A DNA stretch of 64,000 bases from Desulfacinum hydrothermale DSM 13146. GTDB taxonomy: Bacteria; Desulfobacterota; Syntrophobacteria; Syntrophobacterales; DSM-9756. The notes under the pieces were generated by a model. That model was not told where the DNA came from, did not search any database, and was given only the letters and a program-made list of their open reading frames with translations. The stretch covers positions 477,888-541,887 of the forward strand of contig NZ_FWXF01000001.1 in the NCBI RefSeq assembly GCF_900176285.1, written 5' to 3'. Each line of letters opens with the position of its first letter. Position 1 is the stretch's first letter. Positions 18,557 through 28,273 of the stretch are shown piece after piece. The position numbers and the translations under genes are program-made.

Positions 18557-19579
18557 TCAAGGCACCAAAACGGCGGTGCCGCGGATCTTGTCTTCTTTCA
18601 GATCCCGCAGCACCTGGTTGGCCTCCTCCAGTGCGTAGGTGTGGACCTCCGGGCGAATGGGGATGGCGCCCGCTATCTCCAGCAGCTCCCGAGCGTCCTG
18701 GCGGGTGTTGGCGGTCACGCTGTGGATGTTTTTTTCGTAAAAGAGGTGTTTTTCGTAATCCAGAGCCGGGATCTGGCTCATGTAGATGCCCGCCAGGGCC
18801 AAGGTGCCGCCTTTTTGCAGATGTTCCAAGGCCGTGGCAACCAGGTGACCCGCCGGGGCAAAGATGATGGCGTGATTGGGTTGGACGGGCATCTCCTGGG
18901 CGGAGGGCCCGGCCCAGCGGGCTCCCAGTTCCAGGGCCAGCTGCTGATGCCGAGGGGTTCGGGAGACGGCATACACGTCGTAGCCCCAGTGGCGGGCGAT
19001 CTGGATGACGATATGAGCGGAGGAGCCGAAGCCGTAGAGAGCCAGTGTGGGGCGATCTTTGGGGTAGGGGCGAGGCTGCGGGCCGCACAGACACCGCTTG
19101 AGGCTCCGGTATCCGATGATGCCCGCACACAGCAAGGGCGTGGCCTCGGCGTCGTCCAGCGCCTGCGGAATGGGATAGGCAAAATCCTCGGCCACCACCA
19201 CGTGCGTGGCATACCCTCCCGGGGCGTGGTATCCGGTGAAAAGGGCCTGTTCGCACAGGTTTTCGCGGCCTTCGGTGCAATGGACGCATTGGCCGCAGGT
19301 GTGGCGTAGCCAGGCGATCCCCACACGCTCTCCGCCCCTGAAACGCCTTACTTGCGGGCCCAGGGCGTCCACTTCACCCACCACCTGATGCCCCGGGATG
19401 ACCGGATGGTCCAGTGGGGGAAGCTCCCCCTCCACCACATGAAGATCCGTTCGACACACGCCGCAGGCCTTCACCCGCACCCGGATCTCGCCAGGGCCCG
19501 GCTCGGGATCGGGCAGGATCCGGCGGCGAAGCGGTTCCGCCTCTATGGGCGCACAGCGTTCCAGAATCATGGCTTCCAT
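18557..19579 (-). CDS. Zinc-dependent alcohol dehydrogenase family protein
   Basis: 340 residues, medium-chain dehydrogenase/reductase. The catalytic zinc site is built from ACGVCRTDLH, GHQVVGEV and the structural zinc site from HTCGQCVHCTEGRENLC, which has four cysteines. The Rossmann part reads ALYGFGSSAHIV, where the usual GxGxxG is GFGSSA. Family resemblance is to AdhA-type enzymes active on primary alcohols or aldehydes. It lies on the opposite strand between tamA and tamB, converging with the thioesterase (16-nt gap). Confidence 0.9.
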   Translation of the reverse strand: MEAMILERCAPIEAEPLRRRILPDPEPGPGEIRVRVKACGVCRTDLHVVEGELPPLDHPVIPGHQVVGEVDALGPQVRRFRGGERVGIAWLRHTCGQCVHCTEGRENLCEQALFTGYHAPGGYATHVVVAEDFAYPIPQALDDAEATPLLCAGIIGYRSLKRCLCGPQPRPYPKDRPTLALYGFGSSAHIVIQIARHWGYDVYAVSRTPRHQQLALELGARWAGPSAQEMPVQPNHAIIFAPAGHLVATALEHLQKGGTLALAGIYMSQIPALDYEKHLFYEKNIHSVTANTRQDARELLEIAGAIPIRPEVHTYALEEANQVLRDLKEDKIRGTAVLVP

Positions 19580-19712
19580 GGACCGCGCCTCCGTATGAAG
19601 AGTTCACACACTGGTTGCCTTGCCCCATCGGGTGTAAGATAATCCACATATTGCACACAAACGGGGGGAGGGCGCAAGCCCCCCCCCGGCGAGGAGGTCG
19701 TATCTGAAATCC

Positions 19713-22700
19713 ATGAACCATCCCAGGAAAGCTCTTCCCGCAGGCGCCAACGGCAGGCCGCGCCCCACGGGAGGCCGGATCTTCGCAGGCCTGATGCGTG
19801 GTGTACTGGCCGTTTTGGGAGTGGTGCTGATCGCCGCGATTGCCTTGATGCTGGCGATCCATGTGCCTTGGGTCCAAGGGAAAGTGATCGCGTACGGATC
19901 CGACTGGGTCCGCAACACACTGGGGATTGAACTGAATGTGGGCAAGGTGGCCTGGAACCCATTTCGGGGGATCCGCCTGGAGCAGGTGCGTGCTGCCGTG
20001 GCCCAAAAGAGATTCCTGGAGGCCGAAGCCGTGGCCTTGGACTACGGGCTGACACTGGCGCCTCCTTACTTCCACGCCCGGCGCCTGACGCTGGTGCGCC
20101 CGTTGCTCGATTTGGAAAAGGGGCCGGACGGGCGCTGGATCCTTCCCGTTTCCTCGAGCCGAAAGGGAGAAACGTCGGATGGGGGCCCCATTCGCTGGGA
20201 TAAACTACCCTTGCCCTCTCTTCGAGTGATCCAGGCGCGGGTTCGAGCCCATGAAGATGGACAAAAGATTTTGGACATCCAGGAAATGACCGGGACCCTC
20301 CGCCTGGAGGGTTTTGTGCGAGACGACGGAAGCTCGGGTTTGAACATCCGATTGGACAAATGGCAGGGAACGGTTCAGGTTCCCGCCTATGGGCCCATCG
20401 CCCTTTCGGGGGCCTTGTCCTGGGCGGCGGATCGCCTCACGGTGGAAACTCTGGAAGTGCGTGCCGATGAGGGCGTTTCCGGCCGCCTTGAGGGGCGTTG
20501 GGACTCTTTTCCTTCCGGAGCTTTGGACCTTCACCTTGCCTACAGCGCTGCATGTCCCAATCCCATCCTGCCCCGCCTTTCCGGCATCTGCGCCGGTGGC
20601 GAAGGTCTGGAAGGCCGGGTGCGGGTTTTGGGAAGTCTCCGTGACTTCCAAGCCACCTATGAGCTCCAGCTCCTGGGCGGCCAAGTGCGAGGCGTCGCCC
20701 ATGTCCGGCAACGGGACCAGGCGCTTTCGGCCACCGCTTCCGTGGCCTTTGAAAAGCTGAAGGCTTCTTTTCGGCGGGATATCACGGCCCGCCTTTCCGG
20801 CAACGCCGACCTGAAGGTGGAGCGGTCTGCCGCGGGGCAGATACAAGGGAATCTTGGGTTGAGCATCCGCCAGGGGACGGCGGCGGGCCTGTCCTTGGCC
20901 GGAACGAAAATCAACGGAACCTGGACCCCTGGGGCTCTGGACATCGGTGAGGCTCTGGTGAATCTGGGCCCCGGTCGCGTGCAGCTTTCCGGCCGCGTTC
21001 TTCTCCCGCAGAAGGCAAAGGCGCCGGAAGACGGGCCTTCGGCGCCGATCGCGCTCGATCTTCAGGTGAAGGGAAAGGACTTGGATCTCGCCGTTCTGGG
21101 GCGGGCCCTGGGACGGAAGTCCCTTTCGGGGACGCTAAATCTTGACGGGACCCTGTCGGGGCCGTGGCCTGCCCCCGTCTGGGACGGCTCCCTGTCGGCC
21201 AGCGATGTTGAAGGATTCGGCGTGCGAGCGGGGGCGCTTTCCATCCAGGGAAAGGGCCGGCTGTGGGGCCGGGCCGGGCCGCGCCATGTGGCGGTTCGCC
21301 TTTCGTCCTTTGTCCTCAAAGATACCCGAGGGCAATCCCTGTCCGTGGAATTGATGCAAAGCGGTTCCGACGAGATCCGCTTCCAGGCTACGGGTGAAGG
21401 CATCCAGGGCTCAGGAGCCTTTAGCGTTCAGGGGCGCGTGGAAAATGTGTGGGACCTTCCCAAGGTGTTTCAGGTGGAGCGCGGTACCGCTCGGCTGGGA
21501 AAGGATGGGGTCCGGTTTGAAGGGCGCGGGCGTCTGGCGGCGTCCGAGGTGGAGCTGGATGCCTGGCGCCTGGAGCACGGGACGGAATCTCTTTCACTGT
21601 CGGGCCGGCTGACCCGGAAGGGGCCTCGCCGGCTGCGCCTGACGTTCCAGGGGGTGGATCTGGGGACGTGGTCGAAACGGCTGGCAAAGCGCACAATGGG
21701 AACCGGAATCGTGGACGGAAGTCTTGTCATGGACGGTTCGTGGGAGAGCCCGGTCCTTTCCTATGAGGTGTCCGGCCGCGGGATCCGCCCGATGGGCGGC
21801 TCCGGATCTGTCCCGGCCGCCTTGCAGGTTCGTGGGACTTACCGCCAAGGCTTCTGGGACTTTAAGGGGCAGGTGCGATCCGAGCCCGGGAACGCGGTGG
21901 TGGACCTCCAGGGGCGGTGGCCGCTGGCGCTGGATTGGCCATCCCGCTCGTTTCGCAGCCCCGACGATTCCCAAGGTGTGATCCAGCTGGATTCCCATGG
22001 ATTTCCCTTGGAGATCCTTACAGGGTACCTGCCTTTCATGAAGAGCCTCAAGGGGTCATTGGATGCCCGCATTCGGCTGGCGGGTTCGTTCAAGGATCTT
22101 CAGCTTCAGGGAGAAGGCCGCCTGGAAGACGGGGCCTTCCAACTGAAATCGTGGAAGGAACCCTTCCAGGACATCCAGGCGCGATGGCGCCTGGACAATG
22201 AACGGCTGTGGATTGAGAACGCCCGCCTGCGCCTCCTGGAAGGGGATGTGACCGCCCACGGGGTGCTGCGCCACAAGATGGGCAAGGTGCTCGGCTATGA
22301 ACTTCAAGCCAGTGGGACCAATGTCCACTTTCCCGAGCTCTTCGGAATAGAAGGACGAGGAAGGGCCACGGCGGTCTTTTCCCAGGAAGGGGGAGCCTTC
22401 CGCCCGGACGTGAAGGGCAAGATCCATCTCTCGCAAGCGGACATGCGACTGGGGGAACTGGAACGGGACCTGGCCCGCAATATCCATGTGGTAGGGGACC
22501 GGGAAGAGGGGCCGGTGGTCTATCTGGGCGAGTCCCGGAAGGTCAAAAGAAGGCCCGGTCTTTTTCAGCGAACTACGTTGGACTTGGAGGTTCACCTGCC
22601 CAAGGAGGGTTCGTGGGTGAGAGGCTATGGGCTGGAGGCCCTGGTGCAGGGCGTGGCCAAGATTCAAAAGGCACGCCGGGGACCGGTGAGGCTCTACGGC

Positions 22701-23291
22701 GCTTTGCAGGCCACGCAGGGCGAGTACTTTTTCCAGGGGGTACGGCTGAAACTGGTCCGCGGCGAGCTCACCTTCCGGGGCTTGGAACGGCCTGATCCGC
22801 TGCTCGATGTGACGTGTGAGAAAAACGTGAGGGATGTGAGCATCACGGCATCACTCAGCGGCCCGTTGAGCAGACCGGTGCTCAATTTTTCCAGCTCCCC
22901 TTCCATGGATCAGGTGGATATCGTTTCTTACCTCCTGTACGGCAGGGCGGCGGGGGAACTGAACGCCCAACAAGCCGGAGCCCTCCAACGACGAGGGGTT
23001 CAGTTCGTCGGCTCGGGAACCACCGCCGTGGTGCGCGATATGCTAGGCGAGACGCCCCTCAAGCCCGATGTCTTTGAACTCAAGGGAACGACCGGTGGCA
23101 ATGTGGTGGAGATCGGAAAATACGTTACACCGGAGCTTTTCGTCACCTACCAGAAAGGGGTGACGGGGGACGAAAAGGATCAGCTGCGGGCGGAATACCG
23201 CCTCAACCGGCACATCTCCGTGGAAAGCCAGTGGGGAAGAGAGGATCAGTCCGGGGTGGACGTCTTCTTTCGGTACGATTTCGGCGATTGA
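19713..23291 (+). CDS. tamB: TamB-like translocation and assembly module protein
   Basis: 1192 residues. An N-terminal anchor (GVLAVLGVVLIAAIALMLAI, about residues 30-55) is followed by a very long region of amphipathic beta strands, the AsmA-like lipid-transfer groove, and ends in a DUF490 domain (VDIVSYLLYGRAA, VVRDMLGETPL, FELKGTTGGN, GKYVTPELFVTYQKG). TamB spans the periplasm, works with TamA and is thought to move phospholipids to the outer membrane. GAGGAGG lies 14 nt before ATG, a longer spacing than usual. TamA is 1.9 kb upstream on the same strand. Confidence 0.9.
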   Translation: MNHPRKALPAGANGRPRPTGGRIFAGLMRGVLAVLGVVLIAAIALMLAIHVPWVQGKVIAYGSDWVRNTLGIELNVGKVAWNPFRGIRLEQVRAAVAQKRFLEAEAVALDYGLTLAPPYFHARRLTLVRPLLDLEKGPDGRWILPVSSSRKGETSDGGPIRWDKLPLPSLRVIQARVRAHEDGQKILDIQEMTGTLRLEGFVRDDGSSGLNIRLDKWQGTVQVPAYGPIALSGALSWAADRLTVETLEVRADEGVSGRLEGRWDSFPSGALDLHLAYSAACPNPILPRLSGICAGGEGLEGRVRVLGSLRDFQATYELQLLGGQVRGVAHVRQRDQALSATASVAFEKLKASFRRDITARLSGNADLKVERSAAGQIQGNLGLSIRQGTAAGLSLAGTKINGTWTPGALDIGEALVNLGPGRVQLSGRVLLPQKAKAPEDGPSAPIALDLQVKGKDLDLAVLGRALGRKSLSGTLNLDGTLSGPWPAPVWDGSLSASDVEGFGVRAGALSIQGKGRLWGRAGPRHVAVRLSSFVLKDTRGQSLSVELMQSGSDEIRFQATGEGIQGSGAFSVQGRVENVWDLPKVFQVERGTARLGKDGVRFEGRGRLAASEVELDAWRLEHGTESLSLSGRLTRKGPRRLRLTFQGVDLGTWSKRLAKRTMGTGIVDGSLVMDGSWESPVLSYEVSGRGIRPMGGSGSVPAALQVRGTYRQGFWDFKGQVRSEPGNAVVDLQGRWPLALDWPSRSFRSPDDSQGVIQLDSHGFPLEILTGYLPFMKSLKGSLDARIRLAGSFKDLQLQGEGRLEDGAFQLKSWKEPFQDIQARWRLDNERLWIENARLRLLEGDVTAHGVLRHKMGKVLGYELQASGTNVHFPELFGIEGRGRATAVFSQEGGAFRPDVKGKIHLSQADMRLGELERDLARNIHVVGDREEGPVVYLGESRKVKRRPGLFQRTTLDLEVHLPKEGSWVRGYGLEALVQGVAKIQKARRGPVRLYGALQATQGEYFFQGVRLKLVRGELTFRGLERPDPLLDVTCEKNVRDVSITASLSGPLSRPVLNFSSSPSMDQVDIVSYLLYGRAAGELNAQQAGALQRRGVQFVGSGTTAVVRDMLGETPLKPDVFELKGTTGGNVVEIGKYVTPELFVTYQKGVTGDEKDQLRAEYRLNRHISVESQWGREDQSGVDVFFRYDFGD

Positions 23292-23371
23292 GCCTTGGGG
23301 GAGTGGTGTGGACGCATCGGGGAACGGGGGCCCTGTGGTGCGACCGAACGGGGGGAAGAAGGAGTGGGGAC

Positions 23372-23599
23372 ATGAAGATGCAGGAAGTTCGGATCAAGGC
23401 CAAGGCATTGGGAATCAACTCCTTCGGGAAGAAGAAGGTGGATCTCATTCGAGAAATCCAAAGGGCCGAAGGCAATTTCGATTGCTTTGGAAGAGCCCAG
23501 GGGTACTGCGACCAGTGGGACTGCTGTTTCCGGGATGCGTGCTTGGCGCCGCCGGCTTCAAAGGCTCGTAAAACGCGAGGGGCGAGTCGTAAGGCCTGA
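23372..23599 (+). CDS. Small SAP-domain protein with cysteine-rich tail
   Basis: 75 residues. The first 36 resemble a SAP helix-extended-helix motif (VRIKAKALGINSFGKKKVDLIREIQ), which binds DNA or RNA in other proteins. The second half has five cysteines (CFGRAQGYCDQWDCCFRDACL), possibly a metal or disulfide site. Small SAP-plus-Cys proteins of this layout occur in related bacteria, but their role is unknown. AAGGAG precedes ATG at good spacing. Confidence 0.75.
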   Translation: MKMQEVRIKAKALGINSFGKKKVDLIREIQRAEGNFDCFGRAQGYCDQWDCCFRDACLAPPASKARKTRGASRKA

Positions 23600-23721
23600 A
23601 TTTTGCCCGCGACCGGAATGGAGGTTCTATCTTTCTTTGGCCCTCACCGGCGCATCACGCATCCCGCGTTGCAAAGGACGGCTGTCTCTGCCGGGGGCGG
23701 CTGTTGAGAAAAGGAAAGGTC

Positions 23722-24090
23722 ATGGAACATACGGAAGACAGCGCCAGGATCGAATTGTTGAAGATCCAAAACAACCGAAAACCCGAACAAGTCATCTCAC
23801 TGGTCAGGGAGCCCAATGCAGGGGGACTGCATACCGAGGGGCTCACCAAGCTTTTCAATGTCCAGGAGATTTGGATCGATACGCGAAACATTGCGGACGC
23901 CCTGAACGAGTACGCCCGCGTGCTCTCCTTTCTCATGGAAACCATGTCCCAATCGGAGGATCTGGCGCTTCCTTACGGGTTTCAGGATGAATTCACCTTC
24001 GACGGGGTGCGCTATTCGCTCAAAAGCGAAGGCCCCTACCGGGTGCTGCGGCGGGTCCCGGAGACCGGGCAAATGGTCTACGACAAATAG
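23722..24090 (+). CDS. Conserved hypothetical protein, 122 aa
   Basis: A soluble acidic protein without signal peptide; typical stretches are VREPNAGGLHTEGLTKLFNVQEIWID and FTFDGVRYSL. I do not recognise a domain. ATG 23722 follows GAAAAGGAAAGG; an in-frame TTG at 23704 is less likely. Its last 13 nt overlap the convergent engB gene, so the two 3' ends share sequence. Confidence 0.7.
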   Translation: MEHTEDSARIELLKIQNNRKPEQVISLVREPNAGGLHTEGLTKLFNVQEIWIDTRNIADALNEYARVLSFLMETMSQSEDLALPYGFQDEFTFDGVRYSLKSEGPYRVLRRVPETGQMVYDK

Positions 24091-24692
24091 CCGATCCAGG
24101 GCATGAGCCGCTCCCAAAGCTCCTGCCATCCTTCCCGGGTCACGGCGGAAAAGATCACGGGCTCCCGGGATGGGATGCCCAGTCGCTGGACGGCGTCCCG
24201 AAGGTGTTTGGCGCGCTTTCCCCGCGGGACCTTGTCCGCCTTGGTCAGTACGGCCAGCGCGGGGATTCCGATCTCCTTCAGCCAGTTCCACAGCAGAAGA
24301 TCGTCGGTCGTGGGCGGATGTCGCAGATCCATGATCTGAACCACGCCGGTCAGCTGCTTTCGGCCGGTGAGGTACTTTTCGATCATGGGCCCCCATTGTT
24401 CACGGATCTTCTGGGGGACCTTGGCGTAGCCGTAGCCGGGAAGATCCACGAAAAGGAACCGGTCATTGATGCGAAAGAAATTGAGGGTCTGGGTCCGGCC
24501 GGGGGTTCGGCTGGTGCGCACCAGTTTCTTTCGGCCCAGCAGGCAATTGATCAAGGAGGATTTGCCCACGTTGGAACGACCGGCGAAGGCCACTTCGGGC
24601 TGGTCTCCCGCCGGGTAGCCCTCTGGGGCCACCGCGGAGGTGACAAATTCCGCCGATTGGATTGGTAAGGAAAATCCCGCCTGATGTGCCAT
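24078..24692 (-). CDS. engB: Ribosome biogenesis GTPase EngB (YihA/YsxC)
   Basis: 204 residues. It assists large-subunit assembly. The GTPase motifs are G1 GRSNVGKSS, G2 at RTPGRTQ, G3 DLPGYGYAKVP (the YGYAKV is diagnostic of EngB), G4 TKADK and G5 near FSAVTREG. The ATG is 5 nt after a weak TTAGGGAC. It follows the aminotransferase gene by 99 nt on the same strand. Confidence 0.96.
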   Translation of the reverse strand: MAHQAGFSLPIQSAEFVTSAVAPEGYPAGDQPEVAFAGRSNVGKSSLINCLLGRKKLVRTSRTPGRTQTLNFFRINDRFLFVDLPGYGYAKVPQKIREQWGPMIEKYLTGRKQLTGVVQIMDLRHPPTTDDLLLWNWLKEIGIPALAVLTKADKVPRGKRAKHLRDAVQRLGIPSREPVIFSAVTREGWQELWERLMPWIGYLS

Positions 24693-24791
24693 GTCCCTAA
24701 TCCGCCCTGGGTGTTTGGGTTACCGTATGGCGCAATGCGCGCTGGATGCGTTGTTCCTGGACCCTGAAAGCGAAGGGGCAGAGCCCGTTTG

Positions 24792-25940
24792 TCATCGTCG
24801 GGACAGGTACCTTTCCAATCGATCCATCCCTTCGGCGATGTTTTCCAGGGAATTGGCGTAGCTGAAGCGCACGTACCCTTCTCCCTGGCTGCCGAAATCC
24901 ACCCCCGGTGTCAATCCCACTTTCGCCTCTTCCAGGACCTGGAAGGCGAAGGACAGAGAATCGTTGGAAAAACGGCGGGCGTTGGCGAACACATAGAAGG
25001 CGCCCGTGGGCTCCACGGAGATGCCGAAGCCCATCTCCCGGAGTCGCCGGATCATAAACCGGCGGCGCTGGTCGTAGGTGCGGCGCATGCGCTCCACGTC
25101 CTCTTGGACCGTCGGATCGGTCAAGGCGGCCAGGCCCGCCCACTGGGAGATGGAGTTGGCCGAGATGAAGAAGTTTTGCATGAGGGCTTGCATGGGGCGC
25201 ACCAGGTCCTTGGGAACGATCAGATAGCCCAGGCGAAATCCGGTCATGGCGAAGAGCTTGGAAAACCCGTTGAAGACGATGCATCGGTCCGTGAATTCCA
25301 GGATGGAGCGCGCCCGTCCTTCATAGACCAGGCCGTGATAGATTTCGTCGCTGAGGACCCAGATGCCCAGATCGGTGATGGTTTCCAAACATTCCCGGTC
25401 CAGCAGGGTGCCGGTGGGGTTGGCCGGAGAATTGATGAGGATGGCCTTGGTTTTGGGCCCCACGCTCTGCCGGATGGCCTCGGGGCGGAACTGGAACCCA
25501 TCCTCTTCCAGGACGGGCACCGGTTTGGGGACGCCTTCCAGGAAGTGCACGAAGCTGGGATAACAAGCGTAATGGGGATCGGACAGGATCACTTCCTCCC
25601 CGCAGTTCAGGATGGTGCTGAGGGCCACCAGGAAGGCGGGACTGGAGCCCGAGGTGACCATGATCTGATCCGGTTCCAGATGACGGACGCCGTAAGTTTC
25701 CGCATAGTAACGGCAAATGGCCTCTCGCAGCTGGGGGATGCCCTGGCTGTGGGTGTAATGGGTCTGACCTCGGTCCAGCGCCTCCCGGGCCGCCTGACGC
25801 ACGGCCTCCGGTGCGTCGAAATCGGGCTCACCCACTTCCAGGTGAATCACCGACTCGCCGGCCCTTTCCATGGCCTGGGCCTTTTCCAGAACATCCATCA
25901 CCAGAAACGGTTTGATTTCTTGAACCCGTCGGCAAATCAT
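24792..25940 (-). CDS. Class I/II pyridoxal-phosphate aminotransferase
   Basis: 382 residues, fold type I aminotransferase of the AspC/PatA subgroup. PLP-binding Lys228 lies in FNGFSKLFAMTGFRLGY; the cofactor Asp and Tyr are in WVLSDEIYHGLVY; INSPANPTGT is the family signature; the substrate carboxylate Arg lies in YVRFSYA. It likely transaminates aspartate or a similar amino acid. ATG follows the stop of the TPR lipoprotein by 2 nt. Adjacent his genes make a role in histidinol-phosphate transamination possible, but the sequence looks more like AspC than HisC. Confidence 0.9.
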   Translation of the reverse strand: MICRRVQEIKPFLVMDVLEKAQAMERAGESVIHLEVGEPDFDAPEAVRQAAREALDRGQTHYTHSQGIPQLREAICRYYAETYGVRHLEPDQIMVTSGSSPAFLVALSTILNCGEEVILSDPHYACYPSFVHFLEGVPKPVPVLEEDGFQFRPEAIRQSVGPKTKAILINSPANPTGTLLDRECLETITDLGIWVLSDEIYHGLVYEGRARSILEFTDRCIVFNGFSKLFAMTGFRLGYLIVPKDLVRPMQALMQNFFISANSISQWAGLAALTDPTVQEDVERMRRTYDQRRRFMIRRLREMGFGISVEPTGAFYVFANARRFSNDSLSFAFQVLEEAKVGLTPGVDFGSQGEGYVRFSYANSLENIAEGMDRLERYLSRR

Positions 25941-25942
25941 CG

Positions 25943-26770
25943 CTATTCGTCCTTGAATCCCATCGTGTGCAGGTAGTTGGCGGCGGCGTCCGCCAAAGAG
26001 GTCCCCGGGGCCAGTCGGATGACGCGCCGGAAGGCCTGGGCGGCATCGTCCCAGTTTCCCTCTTGGGCGAGAAAGCGCCCGTAATGGAATTGGGCCTCCG
26101 GCAAGTCCGGATCATAGTAGACCGCCAGCTGATAGGCGTGTTTCGCTTCTCCTTTGCGCCCCAGGGCTTCCAGCACCCGGCCTCGCTGCAGATGGGCCTG
26201 GGCATAGCCTTTTTCGAAATGGATGGCCTCATCGAAGTAGTGGAGCGCCTCCGCGTAGCGGGCCTTCTCCTGGTAAATCTTGCCCATATTGAAATAGGCG
26301 TAGTGGGGGGTGCGGTAGAAGGGATTGGCCAGAGCCCGGCGGAAATGCTCCAGGGCTTTGTCGCTCTGACCCCGCTTGGCGTAGAGGACACCCAGGGCGT
26401 TGTGGGCCTCGGAGTAGTCGGGTTGAAGGGCCACCGCCCGGTGCAGGTGTTCCAGGGCTTTGTCTTCCAGGCGCCGCTCCTGGTAGGCAAGCCCCAGGTC
26501 GTAGTGGATGGAAGGATCCTTGGGGGCCTTTTTCTCCGCCGCCACCAGGTACCGGAGGGCTTGGCCCGTATCTCCCGCGGCCATGAATTTTTCGCCCAGT
26601 TCCTGCAACTTTCGGGGGCCCATCCACGTCAGGGGGTCTGCGGTGTTCTGAACGGGGGCGCAGGCGGCGCAGAAAGCGAAGAGGCTCACACAGGCAAGGA
26701 ACATCTGCGGGGAAAACCCACGGCGGAAGATGCTTGCAAAAATCGAGACCCTCCGGCGTCGCTTTCGCAC
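25943..26770 (-). CDS. TPR lipoprotein, PilF/PilW-like
   Basis: 275 residues from GTG 26770, chosen because AAAAGGAGG lies 6 nt upstream; an ATG at 26788 has no such site. After a basic N-terminus a hydrophobic segment ends in FCAACAP, a near-consensus lipobox, so it is probably an outer-membrane lipoprotein. Six TPR repeats follow (SIHYDLGLAYQER, EAHNALGVLYAKRG, YFNMGKIYQEK, QAHLQRGRVLEALG, QFHYGRFLAQEG). PilW-type proteins assist pilotin-dependent secretin assembly; other TPR lipoproteins look similar, so the role is open. Confidence 0.75.
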   Translation of the reverse strand: MRKRRRRVSIFASIFRRGFSPQMFLACVSLFAFCAACAPVQNTADPLTWMGPRKLQELGEKFMAAGDTGQALRYLVAAEKKAPKDPSIHYDLGLAYQERRLEDKALEHLHRAVALQPDYSEAHNALGVLYAKRGQSDKALEHFRRALANPFYRTPHYAYFNMGKIYQEKARYAEALHYFDEAIHFEKGYAQAHLQRGRVLEALGRKGEAKHAYQLAVYYDPDLPEAQFHYGRFLAQEGNWDDAAQAFRRVIRLAPGTSLADAAANYLHTMGFKDE

Positions 26771-26835
26771 CGTCACCCTCCTTTTCATCGGACAGAATCG
26801 CGGGGAGGGGCGGGCAGCAGCCCGCCTCCCTCCCG

Positions 26836-27708
26836 CTAAATCACCTTGTTCAGGCTGTATTCGATGATGCCTTCCGCCCCGCGTTTGATGAGCTGCGGGA
26901 TCAGTTCGCGGACCCTGTGCTTGGACACCACCACCTCCACGGACACCCACTCCGACTGATACAGATGGGCCGTGGTGGGGGCGGTGAGGCTCGGAAGAAT
27001 CTCAATCACTTGGTTGATCTTGTCTTTGGGAACGTTCATCTTGAGCCCCACCAGGTCTTCCGCGCGCAAGGCCGCCTGCAGCAGCAGGGCGATCTGTTCG
27101 ATCTTTTCCCGCTTCCACGGATCCTCCCAGGCCTCTTTGTTGGCGATCAGCTGGGTGTTGGACTGCATCAGTTCTTTGACGATCCGAAGGCCGTTGGCCC
27201 GCATGGTGGTGCCCGTCTCGGTCACCTCCACGATGGCGTCGCAGAGTCCCGCAATGACCTTGGCTTCCGTGGCTCCCCAGGAAAACTCCACCTTCACGTC
27301 CACGCCCGCTTCGGCGAAGTAACGGCGGGTGAAGTTCACCAGTTCGGTGGCGATCTTTTTTCCCTGCAGGTCCTCAACGTCTTGGATGGGCGACTCGTAG
27401 GGCACGGCCAGCACCCACCGAGCGGGCCGCTGACTCACCTTGGAATAGATGAGGTCGGCCACCACGTGCACGTCGGAGTCGTTTTCCATGATCCAGTCTT
27501 TTCCGGTGAGCCCCACGTCGAAGGTGCCGTTTTCCACGTAACGGGACATTTCCTGGGCGCGGCAGATGGAGCATTGGATTTCGGGATCGTTGATTTCGGG
27601 AAAGTAGTTGCGGTTGCTGAGCGAGATTTTCCAGCCCGACTTCTTGAAGAGCGCGATGGTCGCTTCCTGCAGACTTCCCTTGGGGATTCCCAGTATCAAC
27701 TGCTTCAC
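26836..27708 (-). CDS. hisG: ATP phosphoribosyltransferase, long (hexameric) form
   Basis: 290 residues. It condenses ATP with PRPP, the first step of histidine synthesis, and is feedback inhibited through the C-terminal ACT-like domain (from about residue 220, [17 protein letters not shown]). Family signatures are [20 protein letters not shown] and the PRPP-binding [14 protein letters not shown]. Length shows that it is the HisZ-independent form. The GTG start (27708) overlaps the hisI stop by GTGA and has AAGGAGG 9 nt upstream. Confidence 0.95.
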   Translation of the reverse strand: MKQLILGIPKGSLQEATIALFKKSGWKISLSNRNYFPEINDPEIQCSICRAQEMSRYVENGTFDVGLTGKDWIMENDSDVHVVADLIYSKVSQRPARWVLAVPYESPIQDVEDLQGKKIATELVNFTRRYFAEAGVDVKVEFSWGATEAKVIAGLCDAIVEVTETGTTMRANGLRIVKELMQSNTQLIANKEAWEDPWKREKIEQIALLLQAALRAEDLVGLKMNVPKDKINQVIEILPSLTAPTTAHLYQSEWVSVEVVVSKHRVRELIPQLIKRGAEGIIEYSLNKVI

Positions 27709-28085
27709 GATTTGTATACCTCCTTGGGGTCGAATACCTTTTCTTCCGTGATTTCAAAAGTGCCGTCTTTCAGGCGTCTGAAAAAGCAGCTCTGGTAACC
27801 TTCGTGGCAGGCGGCCCCGCCCAGCTGATGGACCTTGATGAGGATCGTGTCCAGATCGCAGTCCACCAGGATGTCCACCACCTTCTGCACATGGCCCGAG
27901 GTCTCCCCCTTGAGCCACAATTTCCGACGGGACCGGCTCCAGTAATGGACGGTTCCGGTCTCCAGGGTCTTTTCCCACGCTTCCTGGTTCATGTAGGCCA
28001 GCATGAGCACTCGGCCGCTATCGGCGTCCTGGGCGATGACGGGCAACAGGCCGCCGCCTTTAGAAAAATCGGGTTGAGCTGTCAA
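27705..28085 (-). CDS. hisI: Phosphoribosyl-AMP cyclohydrolase
   Basis: 126 residues from TTG 28085, which has AGGAGG with a 5-nt spacer; an in-frame ATG at 28118 has no ribosome binding site and would put that sequence inside the gene. The enzyme opens the adenine ring of PR-AMP. Motifs are [32 protein letters not shown], zinc and magnesium site DCDLDTILI, and [11 protein letters not shown]. HisE is not fused. It is coupled to hisG. Confidence 0.93.
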   Translation of the reverse strand: MTAQPDFSKGGGLLPVIAQDADSGRVLMLAYMNQEAWEKTLETGTVHYWSRSRRKLWLKGETSGHVQKVVDILVDCDLDTILIKVHQLGGAACHEGYQSCFFRRLKDGTFEITEEKVFDPKEVYKS

Positions 28086-28209
28086 GGTTTCCTCCTGAGA
28101 TGGCGGCGAAACGGGCATGACGGTCCCGCCACCGGCGGGTCGGCATGCCCAGAGGCCGAAAGGGGTCTTATTATCACCTGGAGTATGGGTAGGTCTCTGG
28201 ATGTGTTGT

Positions 28210-28227
28210 CCCCCGCCTCAGCGGGGG
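28210..28227. repeat. Short GC-rich hairpin
   Basis: CCCCCGC-CTCA-GCGGGGG forms a 7-bp stem and is followed by TGACG. It lacks a T-run and lies between rlmN and hisI. It resembles the widespread short palindromic repeats with a GGGTGACG border and shares its stem with the terminator at 39572. Confidence 0.4.
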
Positions 28228-28273
28228 TGACGTCGAAACATGGCCACCAACCTCCTCAATGCGAAAAGCGAAC

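Noticed and set aside
24078..24090. Overlap between engB and the 122-aa gene as an error
   Set aside because: Convergent 13-nt overlaps at 3' ends are common and both frames are complete.
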